Shown here one piece after another: positions 49,571 to 59,411 of a DNA stretch of 64,000 nt. The position numbers were made by a program, and so were the translations under genes. The number at the start of each line of letters is the position of its first letter. The stretch's first letter is position 1. This stretch comes from G963675935 sp963719005 (GTDB lineage: Bacteria; Planctomycetota; Planctomycetia; Pirellulales; Thermoguttaceae), in NCBI GenBank assembly GCA_963719005.1, contig CAVRAR010000015.1, positions 124,001-188,000 on the forward strand, written 5' to 3'. The notes below the pieces were generated by a model. The model was not told where the DNA came from, did not search any database, and saw nothing but the letters and a program-made list of their open reading frames with translations.

Positions 49571-52500
49571 ATGTGTTACCGATTTCGGCGTAGCTGGCCT
49601 ATGGCCATTGTGATTTCAATGGTTGTCCAACTGAGCTTTTCCCTGCCGCAGATTGCGCATGCCGACGATGAAGCCGACCTGCAAGCCGCGTTCGCCGAGG
49701 GAGAGACTCTGTATGCGAAGGGCGACTACCCCGGCGCGGCCCGCGCCTACGAACGAGCGCTGGCGTTGGCCCCAGAGGTCTTCGGCCTCGAACACGAAAA
49801 CACCGGCGTTATCCTGAACAACCTGGCGAATCTGTATGAAGCCATGGGACAATACGCCAAGGCGGAACCGCTTTACCAGCGGAGCCTCAAGATTCGCGAG
49901 TCCAAGCTCGGGCCGGATCACCCCGACGTGGCGACGAGCCTGAACAACCTCGCGCTTCTGTACGAGGCCATGGGCCAATACGCCAAGGCGGAACCACTCT
50001 ACCTGCGATGCCTCAAGATTAAGGAGTCCAAACTCGGGCCGGATCATCCCCACGCGGCAACGTGCCTGAACAACCTGGCGATTCTGTACCAGGAAATGGG
50101 CCAATACGCCAAGGCGGAGCCGCTTTACCAGCGGAGCCTCAAGATTCGCGAGGCCAAGCTCGGGCCGGATCATCCCGACGTGGCGGCGAGCCTGAACAAC
50201 CTGGCGATTTTGTACAAGGCCATGGGCCAATACGCGAAGGCGGAACCGCTCTACCAGCGGAGCCTCAAAATTCACGAGTCCAAGCTTGGGCTGGATCATC
50301 CTGACGTGGCGCAGGGCCTGAACAACCTGGCAACTCTGTACCAGGCCATGGGCCAATACGCGAAGGCGGAACCGCTCTACCAACGGAGCCTCAAGATTCG
50401 CGAGTCCAAGCTCGGGCCGGATCATCCCCACGTGGCAACGTGCCTGAACAACCTGGCGATTCTGTACCAGGAAATGGGCCAATACGCCAAGGCGGAACCG
50501 CTCTACCAGCGGAGCCTCAAAATTCACGAGTCCAAGCTTGGGCTGGATCATCCATTAGTGGCGGCGAGCCTGAACAACCTGGCAACTCTGTACCAGGCCA
50601 TGGGCCAATACGCGAAGGCGGAATCGCTCTACCTGCGAAGCCTCAGAATTCGCGAGTCCAAACTCGGGCTGGATCATCCCGACGTGGCAGCGAACCTGAA
50701 CGACCTGGCGGCTCTGTACAGGGCCATGGGCCAATACGCCAAGGCGGAACCGCTTTACCAGCGGAGCCTCAGAATTCGCGAGTCCAAACTCGGGCCGGAT
50801 CATCCCGACGTGGCGACGAGCCTGAACAACCTGGCGCTTCTGCATGCTGGAACCGAGCGACGGTCGGAGGCCGTCGGCGAGATAGAGCGAGAGCGGCGGA
50901 TTGTCCGCCGCCATGTTTCCTGCACCCTGCCGGTCCTGAGCGAAAAAGAACAGATCACTTTCCTGCAAACGCAAGATGAAGGGCAATTCCACGTTGCCTT
51001 ATCGCTAGGGATGAGCCAGCGGGATGACGTTGAGACTGTCCGGCGCTCGGCGGGCTGGATCCTCAACGGCAAGGCGGTGGCTCAGGAATCGCTCGCCCAA
51101 CGGAACATCCTGGCGGCCGAGGGGACGAACCCGGCACTTGCCGATCTGGTGAAACAACTGTTGGCTGTCCGCAGCCAGTTAGCCAAATTGAGCATGGGGA
51201 TGCCCAAGCCTGGCCAGGAGGCCGCCTATCGTCAGCAACTCGATGCCCTGGCGGGTCAGGAGCAAGAGCTTTCGCGTCGGCTGGGCCAAGCCACCGGCCG
51301 CACCGCCCCGGTCGATCCCTGGGTCGAACCGGCCGCCGTGCGGCGCTGTCCTGGCCAAGAACTCGCTCTTGATCGAAATTGCCCGGTTCTGGGTTGCGAA
51401 CTTCCAAGCCAAGAGGAAGGAAGACCGTTGGTTTGCACCCCATTACGCCGCCTGGCTCATTCCGGCCGCGGGGCAAGGCGAGATTACCATCGTCGATCTG
51501 GGCGAGGCAAAGCCGATTGAGATGGTCGTGCAGGTGGCCCGCAAGACGCTGGAACAATCGGAGAAGACGATCCATGACGAAAGCGAGGCCAGGGCCGAGC
51601 GGCAGGTTCGCAAGGCGATGCAGGCCCTCACCCGCTTGGTCTTCGAGCCGCTCGAACGGCATTTTGGCAAAGCGCGACGGCTGCTGATCAGTCCCGATTC
51701 GGCCCTGTGGCTGATTCCCTGGGGGGCGCTGCCTTTGGAAGGCGGGAAGTACGCCATCGAAGAATACCAGATCAGCTACCAAATCAGCGGCCGCGACCTA
51801 ATCCGCCAAACCAGCGGCAAGAAGCAAAAACTCTACACCTCGACCCTGTTCGCCAATCCCGATTATGACCTGGGCCTGCCGGAGGCGGAGGCGGCCACGC
51901 GGGCGGTGCTGCGCAGCGATGCGCCGCAGGAACAAGTCGCCAGCAGCCGCGGGCTGGCAAGCCTGAGCAGTCTGCCCAAGGTCGATCGCCTGCCAGGCAC
52001 GGCCGAGGAGGCGGAAGCCGTCATGCCCAGCATCGAGCGCTACGCCGGCGTGAAGCCGGTGCTCTATCAGAACCAGTTTGCGTTAGAGGGCGTGTTCAAG
52101 GCGCTGCACCGTCCCCGTGTATTGGTGCTCAGCACGCACGGCTTCTTCATGCCCGACCAGGAGGTCGCCCGCGACCAACGGGACGCCCGGTTGGCGGAAG
52201 AGAGCAACAAGGGCCGCGCGGTGCTCACCACCGAGGGCAAGCCGCTGGAGAACCCGCTGCTGCGTTGCGGGCTGCTTCTGGCCGGCTGCAATCAGCGGGC
52301 AGAAGAGGCCGCGGAGACCGGCGACGATGGAATCCTGACGGGTCTGGAGATCGTCGGCACGGACCTGCGGGGTACCGAGTTGGTGGTGTTGAGCGCCTGC
52401 GAGACGGGATTGGGGCAGATTCGCAACGGCGAGGGCGTGGCGGGCCTGCGACAGGCGTTTCAGTTGGCGGGGGCGAAGACGGTGGTTTCGACGCTGTGGA

Positions 52501-52678
52501 GAATCCCCGACGAGGAGACGGTGCAGTTGATGAACAGTTTCTTCGCCAATCTATCGGCCGGCCAAAGCAAGGCGGACGCCCTGCGAAACGCGCAGTTGCG
52601 CGGATCGAGGCCCGTCGTACAGCCGGCGCCGCCGCCCATCCCTATTACTGGGCCGCCTTCACGCTGACGGGAGAATAG
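49571..52678 (+). CDS. Exported TPR-CHAT protein (caspase-like protease domain), two frameshifts
   Basis: Signal peptide MCYRFRRSWPMAIVISMVVQ plus LSFSLPQIAHA. Eight nearly identical 42-residue kinesin-light-chain TPRs and part of a ninth (~75-430), then a helical region, then CHAT. Frame 1 ends at 51520; the protein continues in another frame from ~51340 (CGAVLAKNSLLIEIARF). CHAT catalytic pair: His in VLVLSTHGFFMPD and Cys in VVLSACETGLGQI; then GVAGLRQAFQLAGAKTVVSTLW. Near 52600 a second shift restores the usual end AHPYYWAAFTLTGE at 52678. CHAT proteases are caspase relatives; here the protein is exported and no CRISPR or gasdermin gene is nearby. Confidence 0.85.
49793..50845. repeat. 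Tandem 126-base repeats encoding TPRs
   Basis: Eight direct repeats of 126 bases plus a partial ninth, each with the core CTGAACAACCTGGCG and ATGGGCCAATACGC. They encode 42-residue TPR units (…AMGQYAKAEPLYQRSLKI…). Similarity between units is high enough for copy number to vary or be mis-assembled. Confidence 0.9.
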
Positions 52679-52713
52679 AGAAACCGTTGGCAGACAACTC
52701 GGGAACCGCGGTA

Positions 52714-53904
52714 ATGTCCAGCCGTCGGAAGATCGCCGTGTTGGTTGAATCGTCCCGCGGCTACGGGCGCGGCTTGCTGCACGGGATTGCGACCTACGTC
52801 CGCGAGCATCGGCCGTGGACGATCTATAACCACGAGCGGCGACTCTATGACGCCGCGCCCGAGTGGCTAGGGCATTGGCACGGCGACGGGATCATCGCTC
52901 GCATCGCCACTCCGCGGTTTGCACGGCAGATTGCCCGATTGCACGTGCCCACGGTCGATCTGCTCGGTTTGCATCGCATCAAGAACGTTCCGGTCATTAT
53001 TACCGATCATCGGGCCGTTGCACGATTGGCGGCCGATCATCTCCTCGACCGGGGACTGGTTCACTTTGCCTTTTGCGGATTCGCGGGCATCCACTTCAGC
53101 GAGAGGCGATCGGAATACTTCGTGGAGTACCTGGCGCAGCATGGTCATTCGGTCAGCGTCTACGCCGATCCGGCGCCGGCTCGAAAGTTCGATGCCGCCA
53201 CGATCGAAGCCGAGCGTCTGCCCCCCGTTACCCACATCGCAGCGTGGCTCAAGTCGCTGCCCAAACCGGTCGGTTTGATGGCCGCCACCGACGATCGCGC
53301 CCACCACGTGTTGAACGTGTGCGGGGAATGCGGGATCGCAGTGCCCGACGAAGTGGCCGTGATCGGAGTGGACAACGACGAGATGCTTTGCGATTTGTGC
53401 GATCCGCGGCTGTCGAGTGTGGCCCTGAATCCGCTGAAGGTCGGCTATGAGGCGGCCGCTCTGTTGGACCGAATGATGCGCGGCGCGTCGCCGCCAAGGG
53501 CCAGGACGGTGATTCCACCCCTGGGGGTTGTCATGCGGCAGTCGACCGACATGCTGGCGATCTCCGATGCGGACGTGGCCGCCGCCGTGCGGTTCATTCG
53601 AGAACGTGCCTGCGACGGCATTGCCGTCGCTGACGTGGTGCGGCAGGTGGGTCTTTCCCGCAGCACGTTGAAGCGGCGTTTTGCCGCGGTGCTCCGCCGC
53701 TCGCCGAAGGACGAGATCGATCGCGTGCAAATCGACCGCGTGATGCAGTGGCTCAGCACGACCGAGTTGCCGTTGGCAAAAATCGCCGATTTGGCCGGTT
53801 TCCGCCACGTCGAATCGATGTGCAAACTCTTCCGCCGAAAGACGGGCATGACGCCCGGCCGCTACCGCAAGACGTGGTCTGAACAAGGGACGCGAGGCGG
53901 ATGA
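52714..53904 (+). CDS. XylR/AraC-family sugar-responsive regulator
   Basis: 396 residues from ATG 52714; TTG 52687 is an alternative. N-terminal LacI/ribose-binding-type ligand domain: KIAVLVESSRGYGRGLLHGI, GDGIIARIA, VPVIITDHRAVARLAADHLLDRG, VIGVDNDEMLCDL. C-terminal AraC double helix-turn-helix: VADVVRQVGLSRSTLKRRFA and LAKIADLAGFRHVESMCKLF, ending RRKTGMTPGRYRK. This is the XylR architecture. The adjacent genes are sugar-acid and galactoside enzymes, so it likely controls them after binding a sugar; a candidate operator is at 57432-57454. Confidence 0.88.
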   Translation: MSSRRKIAVLVESSRGYGRGLLHGIATYVREHRPWTIYNHERRLYDAAPEWLGHWHGDGIIARIATPRFARQIARLHVPTVDLLGLHRIKNVPVIITDHRAVARLAADHLLDRGLVHFAFCGFAGIHFSERRSEYFVEYLAQHGHSVSVYADPAPARKFDAATIEAERLPPVTHIAAWLKSLPKPVGLMAATDDRAHHVLNVCGECGIAVPDEVAVIGVDNDEMLCDLCDPRLSSVALNPLKVGYEAAALLDRMMRGASPPRARTVIPPLGVVMRQSTDMLAISDADVAAAVRFIRERACDGIAVADVVRQVGLSRSTLKRRFAAVLRRSPKDEIDRVQIDRVMQWLSTTELPLAKIADLAGFRHVESMCKLFRRKTGMTPGRYRKTWSEQGTRGG

Positions 53905-53959
53905 GCCGGCCCGGCCGCAATCGCTCCGGACGTCCCGCCGGCAGGAATCGCCAGTCTTC

Positions 53960-54002
53960 GGGGACCTGTCCCAGTATTCGTGTCAGCGAAAATGGGACTG
54001 TT
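53960..54002. repeat. Palindromic repeat related to the GGGGACAGTCCCATTTTCG family
   Basis: GGGGACCTGTCCCAGTATTCG (to 53980) pairs with CGAAAATGGGACTGTTCTATG (53987 on), imperfectly. Same family as the repeat inside the asparaginase gene (35319-35364). Lies between the regulator and the end of the glycosidase-like gene. Confidence 0.7.
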
Positions 54003-54071
54003 CTATGTATGAACCACCATCCGGTTCATAACCAATACAGAGTTCAATAAGACACCGACCTTCTCGAACGG

Positions 54072-56969
54072 TCAATTGAACTCCAATTGCAGTATGAGAT
54101 CGTTCGTCCCGGGGTGGACTGCCGTCCCGACGATGTCAATCCAGCGGCACATCATCCCTCGATTGCGAGGATAGCGATAGGCTTGCACCTCGACGGGTTG
54201 GCCATTGATCCAGGCAGTGATCTGCTTCACCCTGTCCTGATCGACGAAGGGAAGGGCGACCAGGGCGTGATCCTCGAACCTTCCTTCGGTGCCCCCCCAC
54301 TGGGCCAACGGCGTCGTAAACTTGGTCTGCAACCACCACGATCGGTTCGCGTCCTTGATCAAGGAGCTTGTCGCGGCCGGCAAATCAGGCGGGGTTACGT
54401 TGTTCAGCGTTTTCAGACCGGTTGCCTCAGGCACGGCCGGCGAAGCACCGCCTCCGGTCTTCAGATAGATCACGGTGTCTTGGTCCTCGCTGAAGCCATT
54501 GTCGAGATAAGCGCCGCAGAAGTTCGACAAAGGACCGTTCCCGTCCTCCTTGAGCTTCGCGGCGGTTACCGGAGAATCGCTCTTCGCAAACAGCGGGAAC
54601 GTAGCCTCCGTGGCTTGGGAAAGACCTGCCTGCCAGTTGGCCTTCATGCCTTCGTCTTTGCTTCCGGCCCGCACCGACCAGCGGCGCAGCTCGGTTGACG
54701 GAGCCTTTCTTCGGAACGTCAGTTCAACCAGCGCGCCCTGCTTGCCGCTTGCGACCAGCTTAAGCGCCGTCGGATCCCATGACCATTGCCTCCTGTCCAA
54801 ATCTGGAATCTTCTTCTCTGCGTCGATTTTAGTGATTGGTCTCGATCCGTCGGGCAGCAGAACCGCGAATCGTTCCGTGGTTCCCTGCGGTCCGCTTGTC
54901 CGCAAAACATAACCGTCCGCGCTCTCGGCAATTTCGCCGGGAATTCCATAGAGCCTTGGGGCGGATACTGTCCGCGGTCGAGGACGGATTTCAAGGACCA
55001 CGACCGTCTGTGCCGGGGCGTAGACGGGCAGCTTCGTTCGAAGCTTCGCGAAAGGCCCTTGATCGGTCAGCCGCAGTCGTTCCCAAGGATACAACTCCGC
55101 CACTTCGCACTCGCCGCGACCGGCAAAGCCGAGGTCTTCGTCCAAAGGAAGATCGACTCTCCTGCCCCAATAGTTCGGATTGACGATGAAGACGTATCCG
55201 TGATTTTCCCGGATGTGGCTATAGATCTCGACCGCACCCGGGCCGGGATCGCCGCCCACGTGATACGTGTGTTTCCAGAGAGGGAAGTTGTTCTTCACGA
55301 ACTTCGTCCACTTGTCGTAGAATGCGATGACGTTCTTCTTGTCTCTTTCGCTCAGGTCGTCGAGCCACGGCCTGATCTCAGCAAGGCAGAGATTGGGCGT
55401 GACGGCCAACGACGAAAGCGCGCCGTACTGATAGTTCCGCACATCCGGGACCGCGGAGTTCTGAACGAAGAAGTACTGGCAATTGGTGAAGAAGCGATAG
55501 GGAATGAAGTGCGAGTAATGGAGCACGACCATCTGCTCGCGGCGGGAATCGTCGAACAGCCTGGTCATATTGAGGCCTTGCCACGGCGTGTAGATGTAGG
55601 GGTCTGTCAGGTACTGCGACGGGGCATACCACACGACCTTCGGAAGCAGGTCTGCCCAGCAGCCCGAGTTCGGCCAAATGAGCATCTCGGGAGATACGGA
55701 AGCGATCCGCTCCATTAGGTCGCAGAGTCCTTTGATCTGGCAGTAGATGCTGTCTTCACCGATCGGATGTCCGTGGTTGGGATTGTTGCACACGTCGAGG
55801 GTCAAGAAGTCGAGGGTGTGCTCCTCGAAACCGAACTTGCGGGCCGTCGAGGCGACCTTCTCGGCGTACCAGTTCACGAATTTTGCGTTGCCGAAGCAGG
55901 GTTCGATGCCGGTTCCCGCCAGAGAATTCAGATACTGATTGTAGTGCGGGCAGAAGACGGTGTTGCATCCCGAGTAGTCGCCCATCCGCACGCCGTTCTG
56001 GCGGGCCCAATCCATCGCTTCTTTGACCTGCCGGTCGCTCGGGTCGTTGGGACCCCAGTCGAAAACGCCGGGGTATACGCAGTAGAACTCGATGCCGAGC
56101 TTCGGCATCAGGCTCAGCTCCCGCTTGAGGATGTCGCGGTGGAACGTCAGCGTAGGGTGGTCTTTCATCGTGTAGAATACCCAGTTGTTTTCCAACTGAG
56201 TGTAACGGTTTACGATGCTGGCAGAAACGTTCAGCGGGCGCTCGAACCGTGGCGAAAAGCGTTTCTGGACATAGGAATCGACCGCGTTTACTTCGCCCTC
56301 ATAGTAGCCGAATCGTCTTCGGCCGGCGGGGCGGGTAACGCCCACGGTATAAGAGTGGCAAGCGTATTCCTGTCCCGCTTGAAGTTTTATGTGCGGTGGG
56401 TAGGATATCGCGGTCGCGCCGCCGTGCTCGACAATCTTTGAATAGGGAAAGTCCAAGGAAACGAACAACCCGACGGGGCCGCCGCGGTAGAATGCGGCAA
56501 GATCCTGCAAGCGTGTCTTGGGAACATTTGGCTTTTCGGCGCTGCGGCCGTTGAACAAGAAGACCCTTTTGACAAGGACCGGCCTCTCCGGCTTCAAGCG
56601 AACGGCGACAGTGACAGTCCCCGGCGCGATCCTCTCGCACCGCGCGGACCAGTTCATCTCTCGCGCTCTCCCCGACAAGACGATCGCGCCGTCGCCGGTC
56701 TTGGACACAGCCACCTTCGCGCTGTCGGCGATCGACAACTCGCCGGAGTCTGTTTCGAGGGACCAAAGAGCACTCGCCAGGTCTGCGTACGGCCGGCCGT
56801 CCGCTTCAAACTCGGCACGCACGACGGCTGCGTCCCGCAACGTCAAGGTCATCTTGAGGAGATTGTCGCCCACGGAGTATCGTTTCTCGGCTCCATAAGC
56901 GAACGCAGACGCCGCCATGAGATGAGTAAGCATTACGACATGAACCGCAAACCAACGCCGCTTGATCAT
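54072..56969 (-). CDS. Large exported glycoside hydrolase-like protein
   Basis: 965 residues from ATG 56969 (MIKRRWFAVHVV). Signal peptide to ~MAASAFAYGA. N-terminal beta-sandwich (~30-230). The middle has the look of a (beta/alpha)8 glycosidase: LMPKLGIEFYCVYPGVFDWGP, WARQNGVRMGDYSGCNTVF, LDFLTLDVCNNPNHGHPIGE and MLIWPNSGCWADLLPKVVWY. This resembles the GH36/GH97-like alpha-galactosidase clan without exact motif match. C-terminal beta domains follow, including EVAELYPWERLRL. It is divergent from the sugar operon across a 557-base gap. Substrate unknown; a plant-type or algal galactoside is a guess. Confidence 0.65.
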   Translation of the reverse strand: MIKRRWFAVHVVMLTHLMAASAFAYGAEKRYSVGDNLLKMTLTLRDAAVVRAEFEADGRPYADLASALWSLETDSGELSIADSAKVAVSKTGDGAIVLSGRAREMNWSARCERIAPGTVTVAVRLKPERPVLVKRVFLFNGRSAEKPNVPKTRLQDLAAFYRGGPVGLFVSLDFPYSKIVEHGGATAISYPPHIKLQAGQEYACHSYTVGVTRPAGRRRFGYYEGEVNAVDSYVQKRFSPRFERPLNVSASIVNRYTQLENNWVFYTMKDHPTLTFHRDILKRELSLMPKLGIEFYCVYPGVFDWGPNDPSDRQVKEAMDWARQNGVRMGDYSGCNTVFCPHYNQYLNSLAGTGIEPCFGNAKFVNWYAEKVASTARKFGFEEHTLDFLTLDVCNNPNHGHPIGEDSIYCQIKGLCDLMERIASVSPEMLIWPNSGCWADLLPKVVWYAPSQYLTDPYIYTPWQGLNMTRLFDDSRREQMVVLHYSHFIPYRFFTNCQYFFVQNSAVPDVRNYQYGALSSLAVTPNLCLAEIRPWLDDLSERDKKNVIAFYDKWTKFVKNNFPLWKHTYHVGGDPGPGAVEIYSHIRENHGYVFIVNPNYWGRRVDLPLDEDLGFAGRGECEVAELYPWERLRLTDQGPFAKLRTKLPVYAPAQTVVVLEIRPRPRTVSAPRLYGIPGEIAESADGYVLRTSGPQGTTERFAVLLPDGSRPITKIDAEKKIPDLDRRQWSWDPTALKLVASGKQGALVELTFRRKAPSTELRRWSVRAGSKDEGMKANWQAGLSQATEATFPLFAKSDSPVTAAKLKEDGNGPLSNFCGAYLDNGFSEDQDTVIYLKTGGGASPAVPEATGLKTLNNVTPPDLPAATSSLIKDANRSWWLQTKFTTPLAQWGGTEGRFEDHALVALPFVDQDRVKQITAWINGQPVEVQAYRYPRNRGMMCRWIDIVGTAVHPGTNDLILQLEFN

Positions 56970-57526
56970 GGATGGCTCTCTCGTTAATTGAACTCGGCAA
57001 AAGGACGGCCGATCCACGGCTGAGGAAATGGATGCAGATCATCACGATCCACATGCCTCCTGAACCATCTCGGTCAGCCGCCATTCTATTGCGCGGTTGC
57101 CAATAATCCCAGTACCCCATCATCTGCCAGAGTGTTGCATGGTAACTCCTTCACAGAAACCGATTGGAGTTGCCAACCGCGTCGCCGCTCCTATTAACAA
57201 TCGTTCGTTTTGCAGTCCCCAACCGCCTGTTCGCCGTTTTACCTGATTTGCCGGCAGGGAAACTCCAAGATCGCCATCTCGGACGTCAAGTCGTTGGAAA
57301 GCCGTCGAAAATGAGATTTCCGACACCGGCTGGCCGCATTGGGCGGAGCCAAGGCCAATCGTCGGCTCCAAGGCATGTCTTTGAACGACTGACTGGCCCT
57401 TCATTCCGCGGGGGAATATCGAGCAGGATGAGCCAAAAGATCAACGATTTTGGCCCATAAGTTCATTGACCCGGCGAGAATTTCGGTCATATTGAGGGAC
57501 GCGGCGCTGGACGGAAGAGGTGCAGC
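56970..57526. other. Divergent regulatory region of the sugar locus
   Basis: 557 bases between the glycosidase-like gene and the operon. It contains a 7-base-arm palindrome (57432-57454) and, about 60 bases before the operon start, TTGACC followed by a weak CATATT. A minus-strand frame at 57120-57404 has no ribosome-binding site or family pattern, and I do not consider it a gene. Nothing else stands out. Confidence 0.5.
57432..57454. promoter_or_regulatory. Candidate operator palindrome
   Basis: GCCAAAA (57432-57438), nine bases, TTTTGGC (57448-57454), about 72 bases before the operon's first ATG. Size and place suit a dimeric regulator such as the XylR-like protein at 52714. Confidence 0.35.
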
Positions 57527-58690
57527 ATGAAAATCGCCAAACTGGAAACGTTTCTCACGAACGCCGGATTGCGAAACTACCTGTTCGTTCGATTGACAAC
57601 CGACACCGGCCTGACGGGTGTGGGCGAGGCGTCGTTGGAGTGGCAGGAGAAGACCGTCGAAACGCTGATTCGCGAATGGGTGGAGGACCGAATCCTCGGA
57701 GTTGATCCGCGCGACGTCGAAAAGATCGTCGGCGACCTGATCCGCGACCAATATCAGGGCGGATCGACGGTGCTGACCGCCATCAGCGGCGTGGAAGTCG
57801 CCCTCTGGGATCTGATCGGCAAGGATTGCGGGCAGCCCGTCTACCAGTTGCTCGGCGGACGGGCTCGGGAGCGACTGCCGGCTTACGCCAACGGTTGGTA
57901 TGGCAATGCGCGAACGCCGGCCGAGTATGCCGAGCGTGCCCGCGAGGTCGTCGCCCGCGGGTATCGCGCGCTGAAGTTCGATCCGTTCGGCATTGCGTGG
58001 CAAGAGCTGGCGCCCGACGAAATGGAGACGGCCGAAGCGCGAGTGGCGGCCGTCCGCGACGCGGTTGGACCGGATGTGGAGATTTTCATTGAAGTTCACG
58101 GGCGGCTCTCGGGCGATGCGGCCATTGCGATGGGACGACGGTTGGGGGAATACCGGCCGGGTTTCTACGAAGAGCCGGTCTCCCCCTACGATCTGGATTT
58201 GCTCAAGCAAGTCAAGGCCGCGCTGCCCTTTCCAATTGCCGCCGGCGAGCGGCTGTACATGTTGGAGGAATTCGCCCGCTTGACCTCCTTGCGGGCCGCC
58301 GACGTCGCACAGCCCGATTTGTGCCACTGCGGCGGGCTGTCGATGGGCAAGAAAATCGCCGCCCTGGCGCAGGCCAACGGAATTCTTCTGGCTCCGCACG
58401 TGTCGATCGGGCCCGTGGCGCTCTGTGCAGCCGTGCATTTCGGCTGGTCTACCCCGAATGTCTTCATGCAGGAGAACTTCTCCGAGTATGACGTTCCCTG
58501 GCGAAGCGAGTTGGTATTCGGTTGGGACTTGATCTCGCGCGGGGAATTCCGTTTGCCGGGCGGCCCCGGTTTGGGAATCGAACTCAACGAAGCAGCGTGC
58601 GCCGCCCATCCCTACCGAAAGAACAGCTTCCCGTCGTTGTGGGACCGGCGATGGCTCGAACAATTCACACAGAACAAGAAAGAATCATGA
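57527..58690 (+). CDS. Enolase-superfamily sugar-acid dehydratase (galactonate dehydratase-like)
   Basis: 387 residues. Mandelate racemase/enolase fold: capping domain ~1-115 with GVGEASLEWQEKTVETLI, barrel after. YRALKFDPFG (Lys150, Asp152 region), metal ligands Glu in IFIEVHGR, Glu in YEEPVSPYD and Glu in GERLY, and catalytic-type His in LAPHVSIGP. The pattern fits the galactonate dehydratase/mandelate racemase subgroup: dehydration of an aldonate to a 2-keto-3-deoxy acid. The operon's kinase and KDPG-type aldolase supply the next steps. Stop overlaps the next start (ATGA). Confidence 0.85.
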   Translation: MKIAKLETFLTNAGLRNYLFVRLTTDTGLTGVGEASLEWQEKTVETLIREWVEDRILGVDPRDVEKIVGDLIRDQYQGGSTVLTAISGVEVALWDLIGKDCGQPVYQLLGGRARERLPAYANGWYGNARTPAEYAERAREVVARGYRALKFDPFGIAWQELAPDEMETAEARVAAVRDAVGPDVEIFIEVHGRLSGDAAIAMGRRLGEYRPGFYEEPVSPYDLDLLKQVKAALPFPIAAGERLYMLEEFARLTSLRAADVAQPDLCHCGGLSMGKKIAALAQANGILLAPHVSIGPVALCAAVHFGWSTPNVFMQENFSEYDVPWRSELVFGWDLISRGEFRLPGGPGLGIELNEAACAAHPYRKNSFPSLWDRRWLEQFTQNKKES

Positions 58691-59385
58691 CCCCGCAAGC
58701 CGTTCCGATTTGCCGCGACAGCAACGAGCTGCGCGAAGCGATCATCCGCACGTGCCTGTTCCTGCGCGACCGTTTGGGCTACTTCGTCGGCTCGTGGGGG
58801 AACATTTCCGTGCGCGTGGAGGACGGGCTATTGGTGACTCCGTCGCGGATGAGCTACGATCTGATTACGCCGGACGATTTGGTGGTGGTCGGCTGGGAAG
58901 GCGGCGTCGTACGAGGCCATCGCGTACCGACTTCCGAGATGGAACTGCACCGCCAGGTGTTACGGCAACGGCCGGACCTGGGTGCGCTCGTCCACAGTCA
59001 TTCTCCCTGGGCGTCGGTCTGTGCCTGTGCCCACCGCTCGATTCCGGTGCTTACCGACGACGTGGCCGAGGTGATCGGCGGCGAGGTCCGCTGCGCCCTG
59101 TACGTTCCGGCGGGGCGTCATCGCGAGTTGGCTCAGGCCGCCGCTGAGAACATCGGGCCCGATGCGTGCGCGGTGCTCTTGGGCAATCACGGCGTGGTGG
59201 CCGGCGGTCGCGATCTGGCCGAGGCGGTCGTGGCCAGCCAGTTCGTCGAAAAAGCCGCAATGATTCTCATCCAAGCGGAGGCAATCGGCGGCGCGCGGCC
59301 AATCGCCGAACAGTCGTGGCGAGAAGAGCGGCATCGCTATCTCTACAAATACGGCCGGCCGGAGGATTTAGAGGGCATCATTTAG
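58687..59385 (+). CDS. Class II aldolase (fuculose-phosphate aldolase family)
   Basis: 232 residues. GSWGNISVRVEDGLLVTPSR and the acid in SEMELHRQVL, zinc ligands HSHSPWA (two His), and a third His in LLGNHGVVAGG. These are the zinc-site motifs of class II aldolases (FucA/AraD). Cleaves or epimerises a sugar phosphate using zinc enediolate chemistry. Translationally coupled to the dehydratase; a 26-base gap to the kinase. Could act on a product of a parallel branch; exact substrate not readable. Confidence 0.85.
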   Translation: MTPQAVPICRDSNELREAIIRTCLFLRDRLGYFVGSWGNISVRVEDGLLVTPSRMSYDLITPDDLVVVGWEGGVVRGHRVPTSEMELHRQVLRQRPDLGALVHSHSPWASVCACAHRSIPVLTDDVAEVIGGEVRCALYVPAGRHRELAQAAAENIGPDACAVLLGNHGVVAGGRDLAEAVVASQFVEKAAMILIQAEAIGGARPIAEQSWREERHRYLYKYGRPEDLEGII

Positions 59386-59411
59386 CGTCTCGCATCGATG
59401 AGGTGTCTTGC

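Noticed and set aside
49793..50845. CRISPR-like periodic repeats
   Set aside because: The 126-base period is direct tandem coding sequence for TPR units with no spacers.
57120..57404. 94-codon minus-strand frame in the sugar-locus promoter region
   Set aside because: No ribosome-binding site, no family pattern, and it overlaps the likely control region.
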